NCBI GenBank assembly: GCA_963773605.1
Contig: CAVZBT010000006.1
Span: forward strand, 186,001-250,000
DNA from: CAVZBT01 sp963773605
Lineage (GTDB): Bacteria; Acidobacteriota; UBA6911
Direction of reading: 5' to 3'
Length of the DNA stretch: 64,000 bases
Shown here piece by piece: positions 19,824 through 30,390 of the stretch (positions are counted from its first letter, which is position 1; every line of letters starts with the position of its first letter). Both the position numbers and the translations under genes were made by a program. The notes under the pieces were generated by a model. That model saw only the letters and a program-made list of their open reading frames with translations. It did not search any database and had not been told where the DNA came from.

Positions 19824-22544
19824 TTACGAGCAGCCGCTGGTGTCGCCGCAGTTCATGCACTTGTAGCAGGAGCCGTTGCGGACCATGATGCTGCCGCAGC
19901 TGGCGCACGTGGGCGCGTCGTCCAGGGCATACATCGACTTGAGGTCGTTGAGCGGGGCCGCCGCGTCGGTTTTCCCGGGCGCGGCCGGTTCGAGGACGTG
20001 CACCCCGGTCTGGAACTGCTCGTCGCGCGACAGGAACTTCGACGCCAGCCAGCGGAAGATGTAGTCCACGATCGACTTGGCGAACGGGATCTCCGGATTG
20101 CCCGTGTGCCCCGAAGGCTCGAAGCGTACGTGCGAGAACTTGTCGATCAGGACCTTGATCGGCACCCCGTACTGCAGGGTGAGGGAAACTGCGGTCGCGA
20201 AGGAATCCATCAGGCCGGAGATCGCGCTCCCCTCTTTCGCCATGACGAGGAAAATCTCGCCGGGCTGCCCGTCGTCGTACATGCCGACCGTGATGTAGCC
20301 TTCGTGCCCGCCGATGCTGAACTTGTGGGTGATGGCGCGGCGCTCCGACGGGAGCTTGTGGCGCACGGGCCGGTACTCCGGCTGCGCCGGCTTGGCCGCC
20401 TTGACGACGTTCAGCGGCTGGGTGCGCTTGGAGTTGTCGCGGTAGATGGCGATCGCCTTGACGCCGAGCTTCCACGCCTGCATGTAGGCTTCCATGATCT
20501 CCTCGATCGTGGCCGCCTCGGGCACGTTCACGGTCTTCGAGATCGCGCCGGAGATGAACGGCTGCACGGCGCTCATCATCTTGATGTGTCCCATGTAGTG
20601 GATCGACCGGGTGCCGCGCTGCGCCTTGAAGGCGCAGTCGAACACGGGGAGGTGTTCCGCCTTGATCTCGGGAGCCCCTTCGACGGCGCCGTTCTCGTCG
20701 ATGTACTTCGTGATCGACTGCACCTGCGCGTCGGAGTAACCGAGCTTGCGGAGCGCCGCGGGCACCGTGTTGTTGACGATCTTCATCATCCCGCCGCCGA
20801 CCAGCTTCTTGAATTTCACGAGCGCGAGGTCGGGCTCCACGCCCGTGGTGTCGCAGTCCATCATGAACCCGATCGTGCCGGTGGGCGCCAGCACCGTCGC
20901 CTGGGCGTTGCGGTAGCCGTGCACGGTGCCTTCCAGGACCGCCAGGTCCCAGCACTCCTGGGCGGCCTGCAGCAGGTCCTTCGAAACCCGGCTCGGATCG
21001 ATCTTCTGCACGGCGTTGCGGTGCATCCGCATCACTTCGATGAACGAGTCGCGGTTGCGCGCGTAGCCCGGGAAGGGCCCGAGCTTCGCCGCGATGCGCG
21101 CGGACTGCAGGTACGCCTCGCCGGTCATGACCGCGGTGATCGCGGCCGCGAAGTCGCGCCCTTCGTCGCTGTCGTAGGCCAGGCCGTTGAACATCAGGAG
21201 CGCGCCCAGGTTGGCGTAGCCCATCCCGAGCGGCCGGTACTGCTGGCTGTTGACGGCGATCTTCTCGGTCGGGTAGCTCGCGTTGTCGACGATGAACTCC
21301 TGCGCCGAGATGACGACGTCGACGGCCCTGCGGAAGCTCGCGACGTCGAAGCCCCCGTTCGCGTCGACGAACTTCATCAGGTTGAACGACGCCAGGTTGC
21401 AGGCGGAATCGTCGAGGAACATGTATTCCGAGCAGGGATTGGAGGCGTTGATGCGCGCGGTGCCCTTGCAGGTGTGCCACCGGTTGATCGTCGTGTCGAA
21501 CTGCATCCCGGGATCGCCGCAGATGTGGGCCGATTCGGCGATCTTGCGCATGAGGTCGCGCGCGCGGTAGGTCTGAACGACGTCGTCGGTGCCCCGTTCG
21601 CGGGTCTGCCACTGGGCGTCCTGCTCGACGGCCTTCATGAACTCGTCCGTGACCCGGACACTGTTGTTGGCGTTCTGGAAGAAGATGCTGCCGTAGGCCT
21701 CGCCGTCGACCGCCCCGTCGTAGCCGGCATCGATCAGGGTCCACGCCTTCTTTTCCTCCTTCGCCTTGCACTCGATGAACTCCACGATGTCGGGGTGGTC
21801 GATGTTCAGGATGACCATCTTGGCGGCCCGGCGCGTCTTGCCGCCGCTCTTGATGACGCCGGCAAACGCGTCGAACCCCTTCATGAAGCTGACCGGCCCG
21901 GACGCGATGCCGCCGCCCGACAGCCGCGCCCGCGACGAACGCAGGGGCGAGAGGTTGGTGCCGGTGCCGGAACCCCACTTGAAGAGCCGGCCCTCGGTTT
22001 TGGCCAGGTCCAGGATCGACTCCATCGTGTCGTCGACGGAGTTGATGAAACAGGCCGAACACTGCGGCTTCGCCTCGATGCCGCAGTTGAACCAGACCGG
22101 GGAATTGAACGACACGTACTGGTTCAGGAGGAGAAACGCGAGCTCGTCGCGGAAATTCAGCGCGTCGGCATCGGAGGCGAAGTACCCCCCCTGGATGCCC
22201 CATTCGGTCATCGTGCGCACCACGCGTTCGACGAGCTGGCGCACGCTGCGCTCCCGCTGCGGCGTCCCGACCTGACCGTGAAAATACTTCGAGACGACGA
22301 TGTTGGTAGCCGACTGCGACCAGCCACGCGGCACCTCCACCCCTTCCTGCTGGAACAGGACGTCGCCCTTCTCGTTGGTGATCACCGCCGACCGGCTCTC
22401 CCACTCGATCTCGTCGTAAGGGGAGACTTCCGGACGCGTGAAGTGGCGGGGGAATTCGAGCCCGGACACCGGCGCCTGGACAGTTTCGCCGTGGAAAGTT
22501 ACCTGGGAACCGCTCTCGCTCGGCACAGCCTTATTGCTGCTCAT
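19824..22544 (-). CDS. nrdJ: Adenosylcobalamin-dependent (class II) ribonucleotide reductase
   Basis: 906 aa, intact. It makes deoxyribonucleotides using a cobalamin radical and does not need oxygen. Seen: the redox-pair cysteines in KPQCSACFINSV and DDSACNLASFN, the finger-loop N-P-C-S-E (about residue 370) carrying the radical-accepting Cys, APTGTIGFMMDCDTTGVEP, and a C-terminal zinc ribbon CASCGSIM...CYKCMNCGDTSGC with reducing cysteines. No N-terminal ATP cone is visible, as usual for this class. ATG at 22544 follows AGGAGG. A 190-nt leader separates it from a strong promoter and two NrdR boxes. I looked for a cobalamin riboswitch in the leader and did not find a convincing one. Confidence 0.95.
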   Translation of the reverse strand: MSSNKAVPSESGSQVTFHGETVQAPVSGLEFPRHFTRPEVSPYDEIEWESRSAVITNEKGDVLFQQEGVEVPRGWSQSATNIVVSKYFHGQVGTPQRERSVRQLVERVVRTMTEWGIQGGYFASDADALNFRDELAFLLLNQYVSFNSPVWFNCGIEAKPQCSACFINSVDDTMESILDLAKTEGRLFKWGSGTGTNLSPLRSSRARLSGGGIASGPVSFMKGFDAFAGVIKSGGKTRRAAKMVILNIDHPDIVEFIECKAKEEKKAWTLIDAGYDGAVDGEAYGSIFFQNANNSVRVTDEFMKAVEQDAQWQTRERGTDDVVQTYRARDLMRKIAESAHICGDPGMQFDTTINRWHTCKGTARINASNPCSEYMFLDDSACNLASFNLMKFVDANGGFDVASFRRAVDVVISAQEFIVDNASYPTEKIAVNSQQYRPLGMGYANLGALLMFNGLAYDSDEGRDFAAAITAVMTGEAYLQSARIAAKLGPFPGYARNRDSFIEVMRMHRNAVQKIDPSRVSKDLLQAAQECWDLAVLEGTVHGYRNAQATVLAPTGTIGFMMDCDTTGVEPDLALVKFKKLVGGGMMKIVNNTVPAALRKLGYSDAQVQSITKYIDENGAVEGAPEIKAEHLPVFDCAFKAQRGTRSIHYMGHIKMMSAVQPFISGAISKTVNVPEAATIEEIMEAYMQAWKLGVKAIAIYRDNSKRTQPLNVVKAAKPAQPEYRPVRHKLPSERRAITHKFSIGGHEGYITVGMYDDGQPGEIFLVMAKEGSAISGLMDSFATAVSLTLQYGVPIKVLIDKFSHVRFEPSGHTGNPEIPFAKSIVDYIFRWLASKFLSRDEQFQTGVHVLEPAAPGKTDAAAPLNDLKSMYALDDAPTCASCGSIMVRNGSCYKCMNCGDTSGCS

Positions 22545-22734
22545 CGAAAACCCCTCCTGGACTTCCCCCACCATCAGCGGCGACGCCGGAGGCACCCGTG
22601 GCCTCGTCGCACAGGTCGGATCTATTGACTCGCAAGGATTGAGAGAGATCCCCAGATCCGCGGTCCGGAGGGGGGTCCGGGCGGGAACTCGTTTCGGTCT
22701 GCTCTCTTTTGCGAAAGAACCTCGATGCCGATCG

Positions 22735-22763
22735 GTTTTACACGACCCGCAAAAAGGTGTCAA
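22735..22763 (-). promoter_or_regulatory. Sigma-70 promoter of nrdJ
   Basis: On the minus strand, TTGACA (22763-22758) and TAAAAC (22740-22735) are separated by exactly 17 bp. The expected transcript would have a leader of about 185 nt before the nrdJ ATG. Confidence 0.7.
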
Positions 22764-22772
22764 CCGAAAACT

Positions 22773-22820
22773 CACCCATATATTGTACCCTAACGGTCTC
22801 CATACCACTATATGTAGGAC
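22773..22820 (-). promoter_or_regulatory. Paired NrdR boxes upstream of nrdJ
   Basis: Two 16-bp sites fit the NrdR consensus acaCwAtATaTwGtgt: box 1 at 22773-22788 (core CCATATATTG) and box 2 at 22805-22820 (core CTATATGTAG). Their offset is 32 bp, about three helical turns, the usual spacing of NrdR box pairs. NrdR represses ribonucleotide reductase genes when dATP is plentiful. The boxes lie just upstream of the -35 element. Confidence 0.8.
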
Positions 22821-22827
22821 TAATGGG

Positions 22828-22925
22828 GTGGGCCGCGTCGGCTCGCCGCCGCCCCGGGATCTTGCGGAACCCGTTGGGTTATCCCGCGGCTGCAGCTCAT
22901 TCGGGCGGGGTCGAACCGCGCCCCC
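22828..22925. repeat. Family-2 interspersed element, copy 3
   Basis: GTGGGCCGCGTCGGCTCGCC...GGGATCTTGCGGAACCCGTTGG...GCAGCTCATTCGGGCGGGGTCG. It lies immediately upstream of the NrdR boxes, in the divergent region between nrdJ and the exonuclease. The rest of the gap (22926-23112) shows no gene. Confidence 0.8.
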
Positions 22926-23127
22926 GACCGCTGCGATTCAGACAGGGCGCAACGCCGCGAAAGCATCTTGGACACGGATGAGCCGACCAACCAGGCCCAC
23001 ACGTAAATCCGTGCAGTGAGTCCGTGAAACTATGACAGAACGTGGAAATCCGCGTCCCAAGAAGCCTGTATGATTCCCCAGTGTCCGAATCGCACGCCGG
23101 GCCACTTCATGCTAGAATCGGCCCACT

Positions 23128-23913
23128 ATGGCGCACTATCTCGTATTCGACATCGAAACCAGGGTCGACAAGGAACTCGTCAAGCAGATCTACGACCCCG
23201 AGAACACCCTGACCCTCGAGCAGGCGTATGATGCGGCGCGGACCAAGCTGCAAGAGACCCAGCAGAGCGATTTTTTCCCGATCCCGTACCATATCCCGAT
23301 TGCGATCGCGGCGCTGCAGGCGGATGAGAATTACCGCATCCGTTCGCTTACGTGCGCGGGCATCGACCGGTACACCGAACCGGAGCTGATCTGCCGGTTC
23401 TGGCAGCTGTTCGAAAGCACCCAGACGCTCGTCACCTTCAACGGGCGCGGCTTCGATTTGCCCGTGCTCGAGTCCAGGGCGATGAAGTACCGCATGTCGC
23501 TGCCCAGATATTTCGCGACGGCGCAAGGGACCTCGACATATCGCGGCAGCCGCTACAGCAACCAGTTCCACTACGACGTCTGCGATTTCCTGTCCAATTA
23601 CGGCGCCGTCCACCGGCGCGGTTCGCTCGACGTCATTGCGAAGCTGATCGGGCTGCCGGGCAAGTACACCATCGCGGGCGAGGACGTCGAGTATCTGTAC
23701 CGGCAGAACCGGCTTAAAGAGATCAACCAGTACTGCACGACCGACGTCATCCAGACGTTCGTGCTGTTTCTCCGGGTCGAGCTCCTGCGCGGCAAGCTCG
23801 ACACGGTCGCCTACGACGCCGCCGTCAGCGCGGCGCGGGAGGATCTCGTGCAGCGCGCCTCCGGTGCCGAGCCCGACAATTTCCTCGCCGATTTCCTCCA
23901 GCGCTGGAAGTAA
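23128..23913 (+). CDS. Predicted 3'-5' exonuclease, PolB-like DEDD superfamily
   Basis: 261 aa, intact, with the RNase H-like DnaQ fold of the predicted PolB-like exonuclease family. The three exonuclease motifs are visible: Exo I YLVFDIET (D8, E10), Exo II VTFNGRGFDLPVLESRA, and Exo III YCTTDVIQT, with the Tyr-x3-Asp of the DEDDy type. The segment HYDVCDFLSNYG is typical of this family. A standalone exonuclease with no polymerase domain, probably for DNA processing or repair. The ATG at 23128 has no Shine-Dalgarno; TAGAAT at 23113 sits 9 nt upstream, so the message may be leaderless. Confidence 0.85.
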   Translation: MAHYLVFDIETRVDKELVKQIYDPENTLTLEQAYDAARTKLQETQQSDFFPIPYHIPIAIAALQADENYRIRSLTCAGIDRYTEPELICRFWQLFESTQTLVTFNGRGFDLPVLESRAMKYRMSLPRYFATAQGTSTYRGSRYSNQFHYDVCDFLSNYGAVHRRGSLDVIAKLIGLPGKYTIAGEDVEYLYRQNRLKEINQYCTTDVIQTFVLFLRVELLRGKLDTVAYDAAVSAAREDLVQRASGAEPDNFLADFLQRWK

Positions 23914-23937
23914 GTCCTGGACGGTGCGGCAAGGGCC

Positions 23938-23954
23938 GTGTCACAATGTGACAC
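23938..23954 (+). promoter_or_regulatory. Palindromic operator directly before vapB
   Basis: GTGTCACA-A-TGTGACAC is a perfect inverted repeat (8-bp arms, 1-nt centre) ending exactly one base before the vapB ATG at 23955. Its position over the translation start and the habit of type II antitoxins to repress their own operon suggest an autoregulatory operator (inference). Confidence 0.65.
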
Positions 23955-24185
23955 ATGAAAAAGACCAATGTCCGGTCTCTGCATCTGAATACGAGCAGCA
24001 TCGTGCGCGAAGTGGAGGAGGGAGAGACGTACATCCTGGAGAAGAACGGAGTCCCGGTGGCTGAGTTAAAGCCGCGGGATGCTCGGCCTGTCCACCGCCG
24101 GATGCCCAACCGGGATCGCGTGTTGGCTCGGTTTCCCAGAATCGAGGCGGACAGCGGCAGCCTCCTCGAGGAGGACCGCCAGTGA
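23955..24185 (+). CDS. vapB: Type II antitoxin, Phd/YefM-VapB type
   Basis: 76 aa protein: MKKTNVRSLHLNTSSIVREVEEGETYILEKNGVPVAELKP is the DNA-binding Phd/YefM-like fold, followed by a charged tail (VLARFPRIEADSGSLLEEDRQ) of the kind that wraps the toxin. The stop codon overlaps the GTG start of the PIN-domain toxin (GTGA), so translation is probably coupled. There is no Shine-Dalgarno, and a palindrome abuts the ATG. The symbol follows the toxin type rather than a proven orthology. Confidence 0.8.
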   Translation: MKKTNVRSLHLNTSSIVREVEEGETYILEKNGVPVAELKPRDARPVHRRMPNRDRVLARFPRIEADSGSLLEEDRQ

Positions 24186-24613
24186 GGTTCTACTTCGACA
24201 CGGCTTACGTGGCGAAGTGCTATCTGAACGAGCCCGGCTACGGTGCGGTGCGACGGCTTGCGCGAAAGGCGGATGGCCTTTGTTCCTCCAGCTTGTGCGT
24301 TGCCGAGTTCGCCTGCCTGCTTCACCGCCGTAAGCGCGAAGGTTCTCTCACGGCAGACCAGGCTGCGGCGCTGCGCGCTTTCTTCCTTGAAGATGTACGA
24401 AACAGCGTCTGGGTGCTGATCCCCGTAACGAATCAGCTCCTCCTGCAGGTTGAATCCCGCGTGTCCCGCCTCCACCCGGATGTTTTCCTCCGGGCCGGTG
24501 ATGCGATCCACCTCGTTTCCGCTTCCGGGGCCGGGTTTACGGACCTGTGGACGAGCGACCGGCGACTGCTCGATGCTTGCGAGCACTTTGGTTTGACCGG
24601 GAGGGCGTTGTAA
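24182..24613 (+). CDS. vapC: PIN-domain ribonuclease toxin VapC
   Basis: 143 aa PIN-domain RNase. The four acidic residues that bind Mg2+ are visible: D6 (FYFDTAYVAKCYLNE), E42 (VAEFACLL), D107 (RAGDAIHL) and D126 (WTSDRRLLDA). It starts with GTG inside the last codons of vapB. Toxins of this group cleave tRNA or rRNA when the antitoxin is lost; the target here is unknown. Confidence 0.88.
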   Translation: MRFYFDTAYVAKCYLNEPGYGAVRRLARKADGLCSSSLCVAEFACLLHRRKREGSLTADQAAALRAFFLEDVRNSVWVLIPVTNQLLLQVESRVSRLHPDVFLRAGDAIHLVSASGAGFTDLWTSDRRLLDACEHFGLTGRAL

Positions 24614-24628
24614 CCGCTACCACATTGT

Positions 24629-24762
24629 GAAGTGCGGCGGTTCGACGCCGCTTTGGTGGCCGCGCGCCGCCCGTATTCGGGTCCGACCGTATCCTTAGGT
24701 GTCTTCTGCCGAAGATGCGAATAAAGTTCAGGCGAAGGGCGGCGTCGGGCCGCCGCACTTCA
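24629..24762. repeat. Degenerate family-1 repeat, copy f
   Basis: Ends are GAAGTGCGG and CCGCACTTC, each with one change from the family consensus but still complementary, so the pairing has been preserved. The centre differs from other copies and contains GTGTCTTCTGCCGAAGATGCGAATAAAGTTCAGGC, which resembles the flank of copy e. Confidence 0.75.
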
Positions 24763-24902
24763 GAGAACTTTCGTGCTGAAAACACGAAACTGGAGCGTGG
24801 TGTTACGGAAAACCCAGGCTTCAAAATTCCGCAGAATAGGGTACACTCCGAATCAGGTGGTCTTCTCCCCCGCATCAAAATCACAACAATGGAGGCGCGT
24901 TC

Positions 24903-27278
24903 ATGGGCGACTTCAGGATCCGTCGGGCAGCCGTGCTCGGCGCGGGCACGATGGGCAGCAGGATTGCCGCACACCTGGCCAACGCCGGGATACCCTGTTT
25001 CCTGCTCGACATCGCCCCTCCCGAACCCGGCCCGGCGGAAGCGCGCAACCGGATCGTCCTGGCCGGCTGGAACGCGGCGCTCCAGTCCAGGCCTCCCGCG
25101 CTGTTCACCCCGGAGCTCGGCGCGTTGGTGCAGACCGGGAACTTTCCCGACCATCTCCCCTGGGTTCGGGAGGCCGACTGGATCCTCGAGGCTGTAACCG
25201 AGCGCCTCGACGTGAAGCGGGGCCTGCTCGAGCAGGTCGAGCAGCTGCGGAAACCGGGCACGATCGTCAGTACCAACACGTCCGGCATCCAGATCGGCCG
25301 CATCGCCGAGGGATTCCCGGACGATTTCCGCAGGAACTTTCTGGGCACGCATTTTTTCAACCCGCCGCGTTACCTGAGGCTCCTGGAACTGATTCCCACT
25401 CCCGACACCGATCCCGCGCTGGTGGCGTTCATGACCCGTTTCGGGCAGGATTTCGCTGGGCAAGGGAATCGTCCGGTGCAAGGACACGCCGAATTTCATC
25501 GCGAACCGGATCGGCACCCACGACGCGTGCCGCGTCCTGCGCACCGCGGTCGACGAGGGGTTCACGGTCGAGGAGGCGGACGCGCTGACGGGCCCGCTGA
25601 TCGGCCGGCCCAAGAGCGCCACGTTCCGCACCTTCGACATCGTCGGCCTGGACACCTACGCGCTGGTGGCGCGCAACCTGTACGAGGGGCTGCCCGTGCG
25701 ACCCGGACCGCGAGTTATTCAGGCTGCCGGCGTTCGTGGACACGATGCTGCGCAATGGCTGGCTGGGAGAAAAAACGCGCCAGGGGTTTTACCGGCGGGC
25801 GGGATCGAAGGGGGAGATTCTCTTCCTCGACTACGACAAGCTCGAATACCGCCCTCTCGAAAAGCCTGCATTCCCCGAGCTCGAGAAGGCCTCACGGGTG
25901 GTCGACACGGCCGAGCGGCTGCGGGCCCTCGTGTCGGCCCCGGGCCGCGCGGGGGGGTTTCTCTGGCACGTCCTGAGCTCGACCATCGGCTATGCGGCCG
26001 CGACCGCGACCGAGATCGCCGACGACCTCGCGAGCGTCGACAACGCGATGAAGTGGGGGTTCGTGCACCGGCTCGGCCCGTTCGAAACCTGGGACGCGCT
26101 CGGGGTGAGACCGACGGCGGCCCGCCTGGAGCGGGAGGGACGGCCGGTCCCGCCGTTGGTTCGAGTCGCTGCTCGAGGCGGGCAAGACGGCCTTTTACCG
26201 CAGGAGGAGCGGAAAGAGCTATGTGTTTCAGCCCCGGGGACAGTCCTACGGCGAGGCCGACGGGCCGCCGGGCTGGACCATCCTGGCCGCGGCGCGGGAC
26301 AGGAAAAAGGCGGTTCTGCAGAACGCGGCCGCCGCGCTGCTCGACCTCGGCGACGGCGTCGCCTGCCTCGAGTTTCGCACGAAGCTGAACACCATCGACT
26401 CGAACGTGCTCCAGCTGGTGCACGAATCGGTGGACGAGGTGAGCCGCAACTTCGCCGGGCTCGTGATTGCCAACGAGGGAGAGAATTTCTCGGCGGGGGC
26501 GAACCTCTACGAGGTGCTCGTGGCGGCCCGGAACGCGCAATGGGACACGATCGAAAAAGCAGTGCGCGAGTTTCAGGGCGCCAACATGCGGCTGCGCTAC
26601 TCGGACAAGCCGGTCGTCGTGGCGCCCCACAACCTGACGCTCGGGGGGGCCTGCGAACTGTCGGTCCATGCGGACCGGATCCACGCGTCGGCGGAGCTCT
26701 ACATGGGGTTCGTCGAGACGGGGGTCGGGCTGATCCCGGCGGCCGGGGGCTGCAAGGAAATGGTATTGCGCGCCTCCCGCGACGGGGCTTCGGCGGCGGA
26801 TGACGACCTGATGCCACGGATACGCAACGCGTTCGAGTTGATCGCCCTCGCGAAGGTGTCGACCTCGGCCCTGCAGGCCCGGGAACTCGGGCTGTTGCGC
26901 GAGAGCGATCACTTCAGCATGCACCCGGCAGCCCGTGTCGCCGCGGCAAAGGAGGACGTCCTGGCGCTGGTCCGCGAAGGGTACCGCCCCCCGGCCCCGC
27001 CGGCCGGGATACCGGTCCTCGGCCAGCCGGGGCTCGCCACGCTCAAGCTCGGGTTGCACCTGATGCTGAGGGCGGGCTACATCTCGGAGTACGACGCCGT
27101 CGTCGGCACGCAGCTGGCGCGGGTCCTCACCGGGGGCGCGTTCCTGAGCGTGCACCGCGTCACCGAGCAGCACCTGCTCGACATGGAGCGTGAGGCGTTC
27201 CTGTCGCTCTGCGGCAGGCCGGAAACCCAGCAGCGCATGGAACACATGCTGAAGACGGGAAAGCCACTGAGAAACTAA
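24903..27278 (+). CDS. 3-hydroxyacyl-CoA dehydrogenase / enoyl-CoA hydratase fusion (three frameshifts)
   Basis: Bifunctional beta-oxidation enzyme with FadN-type order: dehydrogenase first, hydratase last. The NAD-binding motif VLGAGTMGSRIAAHLANAG is at residue 10, then STNTSGIQI and LGTHFFNPPRYLRLLE with the catalytic His. The dehydrogenase C-domain (TPNFIANRIG, VGLDTYALVARNLYE) follows, and the crotonase domain has IANEGENFSAGANL and GGACELSVHADRI, then ETGVGLIPAAGG. Three extra bases (near 25456, 25692 and 26158) each shift the frame by one and together return it; the repaired protein is about 790 aa. GGAGG precedes ATG 24903. It forms an operon with the thiolase 15 nt downstream. Confidence 0.88.
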
Positions 27279-28413
27279 GCACGGGAGGTTGTGATGGCCG
27301 AAGCAGTCATCGTCAGCGCGGTGCGGACCGCCGTCGGGAAGGCGCCCCGGGGGACGCTGCGCAACGTGCGTCCGGACGACATGGCGGCCGCGACGATCCG
27401 GGAGAACATCCGCCGCGTCCCCGGGCTCGACGGACGAGGAAATCGAGGACGTGATCCTCGGATGCGCGATGCCCGAGGGGGAGCAGGGGATGAACGTCGC
27501 GCGCATCGCGGCGTTGCGGGCGGGGCTGCCCGCAGCGACCAGCGCCGTGACCGTCAACCGGTTCTGCTCGTCCGGGCTGCAGTCGATCGCGATGGCAGCC
27601 GAGCGGATCATGGCGGGCTTCGCCCAGACGATCATCGCCGGGGGCACCGAGAGCATGAGCATGGTCGGGATATCCGGCCGCAGGCTCGCGCCCAACCCGT
27701 ACCTGGTCGAACACGCCCCGGACACCTATCTGTCGATGGGGCTGACGGCGGAAAACCTCGCGCAGAAGTACGGCATCTCGAGGGAGGAGTCCGACCGTTT
27801 CGCCCTGGGCAGCCACCAGAAGGCGTTGGCGGCCATCCGGGACGGGAGGTTCAAGGACGAGATCGTATCTTTGAGCGTGCCGGTCGAAGCCGGGCAGAAC
27901 GGGGGCCAGCCGGTGATCCGGGAGATCACCTTCTCGATCGACGAGGGGCCCCGGGCCGACACCTCGCTGGAGGCGCTGTCGCGGCTCAAGCCCGCGTTTC
28001 ACGCCCGCGGCACGGTGACGGCGGGCAACTCATCCCAGACCTCGGACGGCGCCGCCACGTGCGTCGTGATGTCCGCGGACAGGGCGCGCGCCCTGGGGGT
28101 GGCGCCGCTCGGGCGGTTTGTCGCCTTCGCGACCGGCGGGGTGCCCCCGGAAATCATGGGCATAGGTCCGGCCGTGGCCATACCCAAGGCGCTGAGGCTC
28201 GCCGGCCTTAAGCTGCAGGACATCGACTTGATCGAGCTGAACGAGGCGTTCGCCGTGCAGGCGCTCGCGGTAATAAAGGAGGTCGGGCTCGACCCGGAAA
28301 AGGTCAACGTCAACGGCGGGGCGGTTGCGCTCGGGCACCCGCTCGGCTGCACCGGCGCCAAGCTTACGGCCACCCTGCTGCGCGAAATGGCGCGCCGCGG
28401 CGCCCGCTACGGC

Positions 28414-29363
<950 letters not shown>

Positions 29364-29775
29364 GCGATGTACCCGTACACGACGAGAGAGAGTTTGATGT
29401 CGAACGTCATCACCTTCATCGGGCCCGCCACGCGGTACTTGTCGAAGAGATTCTGCATCCGCAGCCATTTCCTGCGGGCGACGATCAGGGTGATCTCCTC
29501 CGGTTCCCGGATGAACACGGCGAACCGGGTCGTGGCGGGGCGATACCACTCTCCGGGGATCGGCTTCGCATCGACGGGCAGGTGAATCAGGTAATAGTCC
29601 TCCGGCAGCACGACCAGCTTGGTGCGGCCGAAGAGGTCCTTCAACTCTTGAGACAGCGGAGCCATGTGCACCCCTCGGGTTTGCGAGAAAAGCGTCTCTG
29701 ACGTGAATAGGGTTTATGTATCACACCGGCCGCCCGCGCACAACAGGACACTCTCCGGCGCTTCTCTGCCCGCTA

Positions 29776-29805
29776 TTGACTGCCACCCCCCGCGACCGCT
29801 AGATT
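29776..29805 (+). promoter_or_regulatory. Probable sigma-70 promoter of the peroxiredoxin gene
   Basis: TTGACT (29776-29781) and TAGATT (29800-29805) with 18 bp between them, followed by GGAGGA and ATG at 29838. Confidence 0.5.
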
Positions 29806-29837
29806 TCAGGGCAGAACTAGCCTGGAGGAACCAACCG

Positions 29838-30377
29838 ATGAAACGCAACCTTTTTGCGCTGGCGCTGATCTGGGCGCTGTCGCTGAGCGGCGTCGCCGTC
29901 GCGCAGCAGCCCGCGCCCGACCGCACGAGCACCGTGAAGGTCGGGGATCTGGCCCCGGACTTCACCCTGCTCGATCAGAACCGGAACAAGGTCACGCTTT
30001 CGGAATTCCGCGGCAAGCAGAATGTCGTGCTTGCCTTCTACGTCCTGGCGTTCACAGGCGGCTGAACGCGCGAAGTGCAGGGTTACCGGGACGCGATGGA
30101 CAAGTTCCGGCAATCCGACACCCAGGTCCTGGGGATCAGCGTGGATTCATTTGCCTCACAGAAAGAATTCGCCAAACAGAACGGCGTCGAGTTTCCGCTC
30201 CTGAGCGACTTCAAGCGGGAAGTCTCGCGCGCCTATGGCGTGCTGAACGAGGAGGCGGGGGTCGCTAACCGTGCCACATTCGTCGTCGACAAGAGCGGCA
30301 AGATCCGCAGCATCGAGCTCGGCAACAGCGCGATCAACGTCACCGGCGCCGTTTCGTCCTGCGGCGCCCTGAAGTGA
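29838..30377 (+). CDS. Exported peroxiredoxin with in-frame TGA at the peroxidatic site (probable selenoprotein)
   Basis: Thioredoxin-fold peroxidase of the AhpC/TSA-redoxin type. Signal peptide MKRNLFALALIWALSLSGVAVA, then VGDLAPDFTLLDQNRNKVTL and VVLAFYVLAFTGG, where related proteins have GGCT. Here the codon at 30063-30065 is TGA, and the same frame continues without a shift (TREVQGYRDAMDKF, then VLGISVDS, ATFVVDKSGKIR) to a TGA at 30375. So residue 76, the peroxidatic position, is probably selenocysteine; 179 aa in all. A C-terminal Cys in SSCGALK could resolve the selenenic acid. A possible SECIS hairpin follows the TGA. The alternative is a sequencing error of TGC or a nonsense mutation. 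No sel genes lie in this window. Confidence 0.8.
30067..30095 (+). promoter_or_regulatory. Candidate bacterial SECIS hairpin after the TGA codon
   Basis: CGCG (69-72 or 67-70 of 30067-30072) can pair with CGCG at 30092-30095, and CAGG (30078-30081) with CCGG (30086-30089) apart from one A-G mismatch, leaving a GTTA loop. The loop G lies 16 nt after the TGA, inside the range for bacterial SECIS elements. The pairing is imperfect and was judged by eye only. Confidence 0.35.
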
Positions 30378-30390
30378 AGGGGTGGCCCGT

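Noticed and set aside
19612..22628. Very long open frames antisense and in other frames to nrdJ
   Set aside because: They are by-products of GC-rich codon use; the nrdJ frame has all family motifs, and the others have low-complexity Arg/Pro/His composition and no recognisable domain.
22545..22730. Cobalamin riboswitch in the nrdJ leader
   Set aside because: Words such as GGCCACGGG and GGTGGGGGAAGTCC are loosely similar to B12-box parts, but their order and spacing do not fit the cobalamin riboswitch core.
22926..23112. Possible tRNA or small RNA in the nrdJ-exonuclease gap
   Set aside because: Short complementary words (ACGGAT/ATCCGT) occur, but no cloverleaf, T-loop or other known structure could be built.
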